A stretch of DNA of 64,000 bases from DASSUW01 sp963730535 (GTDB taxonomy: Bacteria; Actinomycetota; Thermoleophilia; Solirubrobacterales; Solirubrobacteraceae), in NCBI GenBank assembly GCA_963730535.1, contig CAVSRU010000014.1, positions 1 through 64,000 of the forward strand. The letters run 5' to 3'. Shown piece by piece: positions 45,749 through 53,929 of this stretch (its first letter is position 1; every line of letters begins with the position of its first letter). The notes beneath the pieces were generated by a model. The model was not told where the DNA came from. It searched no databases and worked only from the letters and a program-made list of their open reading frames with translations. Both the position numbers and the translations under genes were made by a program.

Positions 45749-47425
45749 ATGAGACGAAGGTGGAAAGTCCTCACGGCTGCGTGTGCGGTCGCAATGGCCC
45801 TGTCCAGCGGATCCGCGCTCGCGCACCCGCCGGTCGACTACGGCACGCCGCTGAGTGCGCCGTTCGGCATGAAGTTCTCGTTCATCGCCAACTTCCAGAC
45901 GGCGCAGAATCCGTTCAACGCCGCCAACACGCACGTGACCAGCTCGGACATCGCGTTCTGGGGCGACCTCGCGTACGTCGGCGACTACGGCGGCTTCCGG
46001 ATCTTCGACGTCTCGAAGCCCGAGCCGACGCTGGTGAAGGACATCCGCTGCTACGGCCCGCAGGGCGATCCGTCGGTGTTCGACACCGACAAGGACGGCG
46101 ACGCCGACACGCTCGTGCTGTCGGTCGACAGCGTCCTCGCCGGACCGGAGTGCGGCGCGGGGCCCGTGAGCAAGAGCGCGACCACCGGCAAGTACCCGGA
46201 CGGCGCCTGGGAGGGCCTGCGCGTCTTCGACATCTCGGACCCGACCGCTCCGACGCAGGTCGCCACCGTCTACCAGGACTGCGGCTCGCACACGAACACG
46301 CTGCTCCCCGCACCGGGCGGCAAGTCGATGTTCGTGCTCAACTCCAGCTACCCGCTCGGCGAGGGCCCGACCTGCGGGCCGCTCGGTGAGGCCGCGGGCC
46401 GCAAGGTCAACCACGGCGTCGTGCAGGTCATCGAGGTGCCGTTCGACGATCCCGCGGCGGCCTTCGAGCGGACCGAGCTGCCGATCGTCTATCCGAACGA
46501 CGCCGACGGCGTGTACAAGCCGGTGAGCGAGCACGGCATCATCGCGCCGCTGGACAACTTCCTGGGCTGCCACGACCTGAGCTCCTTCCCGAAGAGGGGC
46601 ATCGTGGGCGCCGCGTGCGGCGAGCAGGCCCAGATCTGGAGGATCGACCGCACGACGGGCCTGCCCGACACGGAGCACCCGAAGTGGTCGTATGACCAGC
46701 CGAACGTCGACTTCTGGCATTCCGCGACGTTCAGCTGGGACGGCAAGGTCGCCAACTTCATCGACGAGTCGTTCGGCGACGGCTGCCCGACGGTGACGAC
46801 GAAGACCGGCGGCCTCGGGACCACACCGCGCGTGTTCGAGACGGGGAACATGTTCTTCTTCGAGACGAAGAGCGGCGACCTCCTGTCCGAGTACCGCAAC
46901 CCGCGCCCGTCGAACGACGACGCGGACCCGACGGTCGAGCACGGCCAGTACTGCTCCTCGCACCTCGGCATCCCGGTGCCGGCGAAGGACCGGTACCTGC
47001 TGGTGAACGCCTACTACCGCGGGGGCTCGTCGGTGATCGACTTCACCAACCCGCGGGCGCCGAGGGAGATCGCGTTCGCGGACCTCGAGCGCACCAACAC
47101 GTGGTCGGCGTACACCTATCCGCGCAAGTCGGGGAAGCAGAAGAGCATCCCGGTGTACTCGAACGACGGCCTGAGCCGCAACTACGGCACGACCGCCAGC
47201 CCGCGCTACCCGGAGGAGGCCTACGGCTTCATGCGGTTCCAGGCGAACATCGGACGAGCCGACCTGGTCGGCTTCGGCCACCTGAACCCGCAGCTCCAGG
47301 AGCGCGTCATCCGGATGAGGCGTTCCCGCGGCGCCTGGGCGAGCGGCAAGCCGCGCTCGTACGTGAGAGGCAAGCCGGCACCGAAGGGCGCGCGCAACAT
47401 CTCGGCGCGCCCGATGGAGAAGTAG
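45749..47425 (+). CDS. Secreted LVIVD repeat-containing protein
   Basis: The 558-residue protein begins with a 25-residue signal peptide ending in ALAH. It contains repeated segments of the LVIVD type, such as LAYVGDYGGFRIFDVSKPEP and WEGLRVFDISDPTAPTQVATV, followed by GGSSVIDFTNPRAPREIAF. These repeats form a beta-propeller. Several cysteines (for example in IRCYGP, CGAGP, QDCGS and GCHDLSS) suggest disulfides outside the cell. The function of such proteins is unknown; they are usually surface or secreted factors. ATG 45749 follows TCGGGAGGGGA. A strong hairpin follows the stop. Confidence 0.85.
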   Translation: MRRRWKVLTAACAVAMALSSGSALAHPPVDYGTPLSAPFGMKFSFIANFQTAQNPFNAANTHVTSSDIAFWGDLAYVGDYGGFRIFDVSKPEPTLVKDIRCYGPQGDPSVFDTDKDGDADTLVLSVDSVLAGPECGAGPVSKSATTGKYPDGAWEGLRVFDISDPTAPTQVATVYQDCGSHTNTLLPAPGGKSMFVLNSSYPLGEGPTCGPLGEAAGRKVNHGVVQVIEVPFDDPAAAFERTELPIVYPNDADGVYKPVSEHGIIAPLDNFLGCHDLSSFPKRGIVGAACGEQAQIWRIDRTTGLPDTEHPKWSYDQPNVDFWHSATFSWDGKVANFIDESFGDGCPTVTTKTGGLGTTPRVFETGNMFFFETKSGDLLSEYRNPRPSNDDADPTVEHGQYCSSHLGIPVPAKDRYLLVNAYYRGGSSVIDFTNPRAPREIAFADLERTNTWSAYTYPRKSGKQKSIPVYSNDGLSRNYGTTASPRYPEEAYGFMRFQANIGRADLVGFGHLNPQLQERVIRMRRSRGAWASGKPRSYVRGKPAPKGARNISARPMEK

Positions 47426-47433
47426 CCATTGCC

Positions 47434-47463
47434 CCGGAGGGCCCGCGCGAGCGGGCCCTCCGG
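47434..47463. terminator. Strong hairpin between convergent genes, probable bidirectional terminator
   Basis: The perfect 13-base arms CCGGAGGGCCCGC and GCGGGCCCTCCGG are separated by the tetraloop GCGA. It starts 9 bases after the LVIVD stop and ends 9 bases before the stop of the convergent nuclease-like gene. There is no T tract on either side, as is common for terminators in high-GC actinobacteria. Confidence 0.75.
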
Positions 47464-47471
47464 GTCGCCGG

Positions 47472-48572
47472 CTACTTCCGGAGCCGGAGCTTGCTCACCA
47501 CCCCGCCGTGGTCGGATGGCCACAGCCCGGCGGGAGTGCGCTCGCCGGCGTCGTCGCCGGTCACGTACTTCCTGAGGGTCTTGAGTCCCGGCTTCGTGAG
47601 CACGTGGTCGACCGTGTGGTCGAAGACCGCGTTGCGGTCGAAGAGGTCGTCGTAGCAGCAGCTCTGCACGGCGCCGTTGTCCTTCATGCCGAAGGCGACG
47701 AGGGCCCGGAACGCGAGGTCGTCGCCGGGGCGCTCCGGCTCGTTGTGCCTGGCGATGCCTGAGTTGAGGTCGCCGACCAGGACGACCTGGCGGCGCGTGT
47801 CGAGCGGCCCGGCGACCAGCTCCTTCGCCTGCGCCTCGCGGATCTGCGGGTCGCCGAACGCCTCCAGGTGAGTGTCGACGAAGCGGAAGCGGAACACCTT
47901 GCTGCCCTGGCGGTAGCGCGCCTCGACGGAGGCCCAGCCGCGGTCGACCGGGATGATGATCCCTGAGACGTTGGCCTCGAACCTTGTGTCGAAGTGGCCC
48001 TTCCGGGTCTTCCCGAGCTTCAGCTTGCTCGCCTTCCGGACCAGGATCACGTCGCGCATCGTGAGCCGCGCGTCGAAGTCCTCGCCGGCGACGGTTCCCG
48101 GCTCGTTGACGCCGTTCTGATCGACCGGGAGCTCGGCCTCGAACTCCTTCTGGACCACGACCACCCGGTAGCCGGGAAGCCTTCGCTTCAGGATCGCGAG
48201 GAAGTCGAACTCGACCTGCGTGGCCGGAGTGCCATTCGGGTTGAGCGGCGGCGCGCCAAGGTCGGACGGGGTCTGCTTGCGCCAGAGCGCGACCTCCTGA
48301 AGCCCCACGAGGTCTGCCTTCGAGCGCCTGATCTCGCGCGCGAGCGGCACGGCGCGCTGGCGGAACTGCGTGCGCTGGAGCTCGTTCCAGATCACGCCTG
48401 CGCCGTCGATCGCCGCCGGGAGGTTCGCCGCCCCGAGCGCGGGCGAGAGATCCGCGCCGAGGAACAGGTTGCGCGTCATCACCGTGACCGCGGGACCCTT
48501 CTTGGCCTCTGCCACCGCAGGGAGCATGAGCAGTGCGACGAGAGCCAGCGAGACGGTTCTCAAATGCTTCAC
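47472..48572 (-). CDS. Secreted endonuclease/exonuclease/phosphatase family protein
   Basis: The 366-residue protein has a signal peptide (about residues 1-23, ending in AEA) and the metal-dependent EEP fold. Catalytic motifs are VMTRNLFLG, LVGLQEV (metal glutamate), VDTHLEAFG, VGDLNSG and the final SDHGGVVSKL with the histidine. Members cleave DNA, RNA, phospholipid or inositol phosphates, and secretion suggests a phosphate-scavenging or nuclease role. ATG 48572 follows AAGGAAGC. A PhoX-type phosphatase is encoded divergently just upstream, which fits a phosphorus acquisition theme. Confidence 0.87.
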   Translation of the reverse strand: MKHLRTVSLALVALLMLPAVAEAKKGPAVTVMTRNLFLGADLSPALGAANLPAAIDGAGVIWNELQRTQFRQRAVPLAREIRRSKADLVGLQEVALWRKQTPSDLGAPPLNPNGTPATQVEFDFLAILKRRLPGYRVVVVQKEFEAELPVDQNGVNEPGTVAGEDFDARLTMRDVILVRKASKLKLGKTRKGHFDTRFEANVSGIIIPVDRGWASVEARYRQGSKVFRFRFVDTHLEAFGDPQIREAQAKELVAGPLDTRRQVVLVGDLNSGIARHNEPERPGDDLAFRALVAFGMKDNGAVQSCCYDDLFDRNAVFDHTVDHVLTKPGLKTLRKYVTGDDAGERTPAGLWPSDHGGVVSKLRLRK

Positions 48573-48689
48573 CGGAGCTTCCTTTCAGCCGGTCAGGTTC
48601 CGAGGACGGCAATCTACCCGCCACGGCCGCGACCCGTTAAAGTCGACCGACCCCCGGGTAGGGGCCGTCTAACCAAGGGAGGGGAAGAC

Positions 48690-50240
48690 ATGGCGACAGG
48701 GGTTGACAGGCGCACGTTCCTCACGCGCGCGGCAGCGGCGAGCGGTGGCCTACTGAGCGTCGGAGCCATCGAGCGGCTCGTGGCACGCGACGCGCTCGCG
48801 CACGCGCGGCGCTACAGCGCCCAGCCGTACGGGCCCTTGCGGCGGGTCGCGGACCAGCGCGGCATCGAGGTCCTCGCGCTCCCCGCCGGCTTCAGCTACG
48901 TCACCTTCAGCCACACGGGCTCGACGATGTCGGACGGCAACCCGACGCCGCTGGCGCTCGACGGCATGGGCGCGTTCGCCGGCGGCAAGCGCCACCGTCA
49001 CGGCCACGGCCGCAAGCACGGACACGGCCACGGACACGGCGGCGACCACCTCGTGCGACTCGTGCGCAACAGCGAGGACCGCAATCCGGCCGGCACGACG
49101 GGCGGCGTGCTGGGCGATCGCTCGGCGGCGTACGACCCGACCGCGTTCGGCGGCACGACCACGCTCGTCTACGACGAGCGCCGGCGCGAGCTCGTGCAGG
49201 ACTTCATCAGCCTCAACGGCACGACGATCAACTGCGCCGGCGGCATCTCCTACCGGCGCCGCTACTGGCTCACCGGCGAGGAGACCGTCGGCGGACCGGG
49301 CGCGACCGACCCCGCCGCCCGCTTCGCGAAGCGCCATGGCTACCTCTTCCAGACGCCCGTCGACCGCGGACCCAACGAGCTCGAGGTCGCCGAGCCGATC
49401 CGCGCCGCCGGCCGCTTCTCGCACGAGGCGGCGGCCGTCGACCAGCGCACCGGCACCGTCTACGAGACCGAGGACCCGGGCTCGGGCGTCGGCGCCGGCT
49501 TCTACCGCTACACGCCGGACGACACCGACAAGCTGACGGCGGGCGGCCGCCTGGAGATGCTTGCGATCGTCGGCCAGCCGCAGGTCGACCTGCGCGAGGG
49601 GCGCACCCGCGGCGAGGCCCTGCCGGTGCGGTGGGTGACCATCGACACTCCCGACCCCGAGCTGACCGCCGTGGGCGACCCCCGCAGCACCTTCAACCAG
49701 GGATGGGCGAAGGGCGGCGCGAAGTTCAACCGCCTGGAGGGCTGCTGGGAGGAAGACAGCACGATCTTCTTCGTCTCCACGAGCGGCGGCGACGCCAAGA
49801 ACGGCGACGTCAACTCCGACGGCTACGCCGAGGGGTTCGGCCAGGTGTGGGCCTACCGGCCGGGCAGGGGCGGCGGGACTCTGACCCTCGTCTACGAGTC
49901 GCCCTCCGGGAGCGCGCTGGACTCCCCCGACAACCTCACGGTGACCCCACGCGGCGGGCTGATCGCATGCGAGGACGACGCCTCGTCGGCGTATGTCGAC
50001 ACGCATCCGCTCGCGCCCGGGATCGAGAACGTCAACCGGCTGATCGGGCTGACCCGCGGCGGCCGGGCGTTCGAGTTCGCCGTCAACGTGCTCAACGGCT
50101 CCGAGCTGGCCGGCGCCAGCTTCAGCCGCAGCGGCCGCACGCTGTTCTTCAACATCTTCGGCCGCGCGCGCTTCGACGAGGACCCGGTCGAGGGGATGAC
50201 GTGCGCGGTCACCGGGCCGTGGCGCCGCGGGCCGTTGTGA
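48690..50240 (+). CDS. PhoX-like alkaline phosphatase (DUF839), Tat-exported, with His-rich insert
   Basis: The 516-residue protein has a twin-arginine signal (DRRTFLTRAAAASGG) and PhoX family sequences. These include LPAGFSYVTFSHTGS near the N-terminus, CAGGISYRRRYWLTGEE, FSHEAAAVDQRTGTVYETED, GCWEEDSTIFFVSTSGG and SPDNLTVTPRGGLIACEDD. PhoX enzymes use calcium and iron to release phosphate from organic esters. Residues 98-120 are a loop of alternating Gly and His with some Arg and Lys, not seen in typical PhoX. ATG 48690 follows GGGAGGGGAAG. It is divergent from the EEP phosphatase/nuclease gene. Confidence 0.9.
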   Translation: MATGVDRRTFLTRAAAASGGLLSVGAIERLVARDALAHARRYSAQPYGPLRRVADQRGIEVLALPAGFSYVTFSHTGSTMSDGNPTPLALDGMGAFAGGKRHRHGHGRKHGHGHGHGGDHLVRLVRNSEDRNPAGTTGGVLGDRSAAYDPTAFGGTTTLVYDERRRELVQDFISLNGTTINCAGGISYRRRYWLTGEETVGGPGATDPAARFAKRHGYLFQTPVDRGPNELEVAEPIRAAGRFSHEAAAVDQRTGTVYETEDPGSGVGAGFYRYTPDDTDKLTAGGRLEMLAIVGQPQVDLREGRTRGEALPVRWVTIDTPDPELTAVGDPRSTFNQGWAKGGAKFNRLEGCWEEDSTIFFVSTSGGDAKNGDVNSDGYAEGFGQVWAYRPGRGGGTLTLVYESPSGSALDSPDNLTVTPRGGLIACEDDASSAYVDTHPLAPGIENVNRLIGLTRGGRAFEFAVNVLNGSELAGASFSRSGRTLFFNIFGRARFDEDPVEGMTCAVTGPWRRGPL

Positions 50241-50283
50241 TCGCCGCGGAATAGGCGGTGGCGGGATCGCGTCGAAGTCCTCG

Positions 50284-50814
50284 ATGGACATCGGAGCCCT
50301 CGTCACCGCAACCCGCGCCGCCGTGGCCGGCGACGCCGACTGGACCCGCACCGCCGAGCTGGTGGCGGACGCGTTGCGGCGCCACCTGCCGGCGCCCGAC
50401 GTGCTCACCGAGGAGCAGCGGCTCGGCGACCCGGACGGCTATCGCACGCACCTCCTCCACGCCGAGCCGGACGGGAGCTTCTCGGTCGTCGCCCTGGTCT
50501 GGCGGCCGGGACAGGTGACGCCGATCCACGACCACGTGACCTGGTGCGTGTTCGGCGTCATCCAGGGCGTCGAGCACGAGGAGCTGTTCGTGCTCGACGA
50601 GGATCGCGGGCGCCTCGTGCCCGCGGGCGCCGGCGCCAGCCCGGTCGGCGAGGTGAGTGGGTTCGCCCCGCCGGGCGACATCCATCGCGTCCGCAACATC
50701 GGCAGCGACACCGCGATCTCGATCCACATCTACGGCACCGACGTGTCGCGGATCGGCTCCAGCGTCCGCCGCTCGTACGACCTGCCAGTCGACGACGCGG
50801 CGTACGCGGCATGA
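50284..50814 (+). CDS. Cysteine dioxygenase family (cupin) protein
   Basis: The 176-residue cupin has the metal site PIHDHVTWCVFGVIQG and a third histidine in FAPPGDIHRVRNIG. It resembles bacterial cysteine dioxygenase-type thiol dioxygenases, which oxidise cysteine or 3-mercaptopropionate with oxygen and Fe(II). The substrate cannot be settled from sequence. ATG 50284 lies 43 bases after phoX, and the next gene begins 7 bases after its stop. Confidence 0.83.
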   Translation: MDIGALVTATRAAVAGDADWTRTAELVADALRRHLPAPDVLTEEQRLGDPDGYRTHLLHAEPDGSFSVVALVWRPGQVTPIHDHVTWCVFGVIQGVEHEELFVLDEDRGRLVPAGAGASPVGEVSGFAPPGDIHRVRNIGSDTAISIHIYGTDVSRIGSSVRRSYDLPVDDAAYAA

Positions 50815-50821
50815 TCCGCGC

Positions 50822-51883
50822 GTGAGCGATACCCAGGTGTGGGACCGGCTGAGCGCGCTGCCGGTGGTCGTCGAGGGCTACGAGCTCGATCGGCTCTCGG
50901 CGCAGGTCGCCTCCGACTTCGAGCGCGTGACGACCCGGATCCGGCTGCTGGGCGCCGGCGCCGAGGGCCTCGGCGAGGACGTCTCGCCGTACGAGGGCGA
51001 GGACGACACCCTGCACGTCGCCGGCCCGGTCCTGCCGCTCGCCGGGGAGTGGACGCTCGGCTCGCTCTGCGACCACCTGGCCGGGCTCGACCAGTGGCCG
51101 GTGCCGCCGCAGTGGGACGTCGCGCGGCGCTGGCGCCACTGGGCCTTCGAGGCCGCCGCGCTCGACCTCGCGCTCACCCAGGCCGGCCGCCCGCTGCACG
51201 AGCTCCTCGGCCGCGAGCCGGCTCCCGTGCGCTTCGTGAACTCGCTCGGCCTCGGCGACCCGCCCAGCTTCGACCCGATCGAGCGGCGGCTCGAGCACCA
51301 TCCCGGCCTGCGCTTCAAGATCGACGCCGCGCCGGCGTGGACGCCCGAGGTGATCGCCGCGCTGGCCGCCACCGATGCGGTCGAGATCATCGACTTCAAG
51401 GGGCGCTACGGGCTCGAGGTCGGTGAGCTGCCGGCGCTCCTCACCATGTACGAGCGCGTGATCGCCGCCTTCCCCGAGGCACTGCTCGAGGACGCTCACG
51501 ACCTGCCCGAGGTCGCGCGCCTGCTCGAGCCCGAGTCGCACCGCATCTCCTACGACGCGCCGATCCACTCGGTGGCGGACCTCGACGCCGCCCCCTTCCC
51601 GCCGCGCGCGGTCAACATCAAGCCGTGCCGCGTGGGCGACGTGCGGTCGCTGCTCGACGTCTACGCCGCGTGCCAGGAGCGCGGCCTCGTGACCTACGGC
51701 GGCGGCATGGGCGAGCTCGACGTCGGGCGCGGCCAGATCCAGCTGCTCGCCTCGCTCTTCCACCCCGACGGGCCCAACGACGTCGCGCCCAGCGGCTTCA
51801 ACCTCCCCACCCCGGCGGCCGACCTGCCGTCGAGCCCGCTGCCCGCGGCCCCCGCGCCGGTCGGCTTCCGCCGCCGACACTAG
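50822..51883 (+). CDS. Enolase superfamily (mandelate racemase/OSBS-like) protein
   Basis: The 353-residue protein starts at GTG 50822, 7 bases after the dioxygenase gene. Features of the enolase superfamily barrel include HWAFEAAALDLALTQAGRPL, a lysine in GLRFKIDAAP, a metal aspartate in VEIIDFKGRYG, LLEDAHDLP, SYDAPIHSV and a second lysine in VNIKPCRVG. Substitutions around the metal ligands make the exact reaction uncertain; o-succinylbenzoate synthase, dipeptide epimerase and dehydratase activities all occur in this fold. The C-terminus is Pro/Ala-rich. Confidence 0.72.
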   Translation: MSDTQVWDRLSALPVVVEGYELDRLSAQVASDFERVTTRIRLLGAGAEGLGEDVSPYEGEDDTLHVAGPVLPLAGEWTLGSLCDHLAGLDQWPVPPQWDVARRWRHWAFEAAALDLALTQAGRPLHELLGREPAPVRFVNSLGLGDPPSFDPIERRLEHHPGLRFKIDAAPAWTPEVIAALAATDAVEIIDFKGRYGLEVGELPALLTMYERVIAAFPEALLEDAHDLPEVARLLEPESHRISYDAPIHSVADLDAAPFPPRAVNIKPCRVGDVRSLLDVYAACQERGLVTYGGGMGELDVGRGQIQLLASLFHPDGPNDVAPSGFNLPTPAADLPSSPLPAAPAPVGFRRRH

Positions 51884-51893
51884 GATCCCGGGC

Positions 51894-52163
51894 ATGCCAC
51901 TCGTGCGTCTGCGCGGCCCCCTCAAGCGGCTCGCCGGCGATCAGTCCGAGCACGCGGTCGAGGGCGGCTCGGTCGGCGAGCTGCTCGTCGCCATCGAGCG
52001 CGCGCATCCGGCCGCCCAGGGCTGGATCCTCGACGAGCGCGGCGTCCTCCGACGCCACATCAACGTGTTCGTCAACGGCGAGCGCGGGGAGCAGGACACG
52101 CAGGTCGGCGAAGACGACCAGATCGACGTGCTGCCGGCGATCTCGGGAGGATGCACGCCGTGA
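51894..52163 (+). CDS. MoaD/ThiS family ubiquitin-like sulfur carrier protein
   Basis: This 89-residue protein has the beta-grasp pattern of MoaD/ThiS carriers, with LRRHINVFVNGE and VGEDDQIDVLPAISGG. Carriers normally end in Gly-Gly, which is adenylated and thiocarboxylated. Here the reading frame continues three residues beyond (GGCTP), so maturation or a sequence error must be considered. The start of the following beta-propeller gene overlaps its end by 13 bases. The pair is recurrent in actinobacteria, which suggests a joint sulfur-transfer or metal-cofactor role, but no E1 enzyme is nearby. Confidence 0.85.
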   Translation: MPLVRLRGPLKRLAGDQSEHAVEGGSVGELLVAIERAHPAAQGWILDERGVLRRHINVFVNGERGEQDTQVGEDDQIDVLPAISGGCTP

Positions 52164-53230
52164 CCGAGCTACTCGTGGGGACCAAGAAGGGCCTGTTCGT
52201 GCTCGAGGGCGAGCCCGGCTCGCGGTTCGAGGTGACCGGCCGGGCGTTCCCGGGCGAGCCGGTCGAGTACGCGCTGCACGATCACCGCTCCGACCGCGTG
52301 CTGGCCTCGGTGACCTCGCCGTTCTACGGCCCGAAGATCTGGTACAGCGACGCCGACGGCGGCGACTGGGAGCAGGCGAGCGGAGTCGCGCTGCCGACGA
52401 GCGCGAACGCCGCGCTCGAGCGGATCTGGGTGCTCGTGCCCGGCGAGGAGGACGGCACCGTGTACGCGGGCGGCGACCCGGGCGCGCTGTTCGTGAGCCG
52501 CGACGACGGCGCCAGCTTCGAGCTCAACCAGGGGCTGTGGAGGCATCCGAGCCGCGAGCGATGGCAGCCGGGGGCCGGCGGCCTGTGCCTTCACTCGATC
52601 GCCACGTGGCCCGGCGAGCCCGACCGGCTGGCGGTCGCGGTCTCCGCCGCCGGCATGTGGCTGACCGACGACGGCGGCGAGACGTGGCGCAGCGGCAACG
52701 AGGGGATCGTCCCGCGGTACCTACCCGAGGATCCGTCGCCCACCGACGAGATCGCGCTCTGCGTGCATTGCGTCCAGCGCGCGCCGACGCGGCCGGAGCG
52801 GCTGTTCATGCAGTTCCACGGCGGCGTGTACCGCTCCGACGACGCCGGGCAGACGTGGACGGACATCGCGGACGGCCTCCCGTCGGACTTCGGCTTCCCG
52901 CTCGCCGTCGACCCGGCGGACCCCGACAGCGCCTACGTGATCCCGCTCAACGCGGACGTCGACCGCGTGACGCCCGACGGTCGCGTGCGGGTCTACGAGA
53001 CGCGCGACGCCGGCTCGAGCTGGACGCCGCGCGGCGACGGGCTGCCGGCCGAGGACGCGTACCTCACGGTGCTGCGCGAGGCGTTCACCCGGGTCGGCGA
53101 GGGCGAGGGGCTGGAGCTCTACTTCGGCGCGACGTCGGGAGCCGTCTACGGCTCGGGCGACGCGGGAGCGAGCTGGTTCGAGGTGGCGTCGCACCTGCCG
53201 CCGGTGCACTCGATCACGGCGACGCGCTGA
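52151..53230 (+). CDS. Sialidase/BNR-repeat beta-propeller protein (WD40/YVTN-like)
   Basis: The 359-residue protein contains BNR-type Asp-box repeats: YSDADGGDWEQ, VSRDDGASFELNQG, LTDDGGETWRSGN, RSDDAGQTWTDI, ETRDAGSSWTPRGDG and GSGDAGASWFEV. It begins TELLVGTKKGLFVLEGEPG, a common opening of the family found next to MoaD-like genes. There is no signal peptide, so it is cytoplasmic. Function is unknown. I use ATG 52151 (MHAVTELL); a GTG 9 bases further is also possible. It abuts the convergent histidine kinase gene. Confidence 0.82.
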   Translation: MHAVTELLVGTKKGLFVLEGEPGSRFEVTGRAFPGEPVEYALHDHRSDRVLASVTSPFYGPKIWYSDADGGDWEQASGVALPTSANAALERIWVLVPGEEDGTVYAGGDPGALFVSRDDGASFELNQGLWRHPSRERWQPGAGGLCLHSIATWPGEPDRLAVAVSAAGMWLTDDGGETWRSGNEGIVPRYLPEDPSPTDEIALCVHCVQRAPTRPERLFMQFHGGVYRSDDAGQTWTDIADGLPSDFGFPLAVDPADPDSAYVIPLNADVDRVTPDGRVRVYETRDAGSSWTPRGDGLPAEDAYLTVLREAFTRVGEGEGLELYFGATSGAVYGSGDAGASWFEVASHLPPVHSITATR

Positions 53231-53923
53231 CTAGAGCGGCAGCTCGATGGTGACGGTCGTGCCGCTGCCGGGCAGGGACTCGATCTCGAAGCGCCCGTCG
53301 AGCGCCTCCACGCGGTCGCACAGCCCGCGCAGCCCGCTGCCGGTCGCCGGGTCCGCGCCTCCGACGCCGTCGTCGCGCACGCGGACCCGGAGGCAGTCGT
53401 CCTCGGTGGCCAGCTCGACGGACGCCTCGCTGGCCCGTGCGTACTTGGCGACGTTGGTCAGCGCCTCGGCGGTGGCGAAGTAGGCCGCCGCCTCGATCGC
53501 CTGCCGCAGCGGTGCGTCAGGCACGCCGGTCACGGTGACGGGAACCGGCGCGCGCGATGCGAGCGCCTCGAGCGCGGCGCCGAGGCCGCGGTCGCTCAGC
53601 AGCGCAGGGTGGATGCCGCGGGCCAGCTCGCGCAGCTCCTTGACGGCGAGCTGCGCCTCCTCGCGGGCCTGGGAGATCAGCCCCGCGGCCCGCGACGGGT
53701 CCTTCTCGACCTGCGCCTCGGCGAGGCCGAGGGTGACGGCGACGGAGACCATGCGCTGCTGCGCGCCATCGTGGAGGTCACGCTCGATCCGGCGCCGTTC
53801 GGCGTCGGCGGCGTCGATGATCCGCTGCTGCGCGGTGCGCAGCCCGTCCACGCGCTCCCGGAGCACGCGCGCGCGCCGCTGCTCGGGTGACTCGCCAGGG
53901 AACCGGATCTTGCCCATCGCCAC
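53231..53923 (-). CDS. Sensor histidine kinase core (NarL/HisKA_3 type) without input domain
   Basis: The 230-residue protein has a coiled-coil start, the phospho-acceptor region IERDLHDGAQQRMVSVAVTL with its histidine, and an HATPase domain with N-box-like ATAEALTNVAKYA, VRDDGVGGADPATGSGLRGL and GSGTTVTIELPL. It lacks any membrane segment or sensory domain, so its input must come from another protein or the coiled coil. No response regulator is adjacent; a NarL-type regulator lies at 33,856-34,545. ATG 53923 follows the end of an alpha/beta hydrolase run. Confidence 0.85.
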   Translation of the reverse strand: MAMGKIRFPGESPEQRRARVLRERVDGLRTAQQRIIDAADAERRRIERDLHDGAQQRMVSVAVTLGLAEAQVEKDPSRAAGLISQAREEAQLAVKELRELARGIHPALLSDRGLGAALEALASRAPVPVTVTGVPDAPLRQAIEAAAYFATAEALTNVAKYARASEASVELATEDDCLRVRVRDDGVGGADPATGSGLRGLCDRVEALDGRFEIESLPGSGTTVTIELPL

Positions 53924-53929
53924 TGCAGA

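Noticed and set aside
45569..47281. 570-codon minus-strand open frame
   Set aside because: It lies fully opposite the LVIVD protein gene, is almost all Arg/Val/Ala/Asp/His, and has no motif.
49003..49044. CRISPR-like or satellite short repeat
   Set aside because: The repetition comes from Gly-His codons in the PhoX loop and has no spacers.
48750..50408. 552-codon minus-strand open frame opposite phoX
   Set aside because: It is a shadow frame with biased composition; phoX has a Tat signal and conserved blocks throughout.
51625..53253. 542-codon plus-strand open frame
   Set aside because: It runs across three genes in the wrong frame; the MoaD-like and BNR proteins explain the region.
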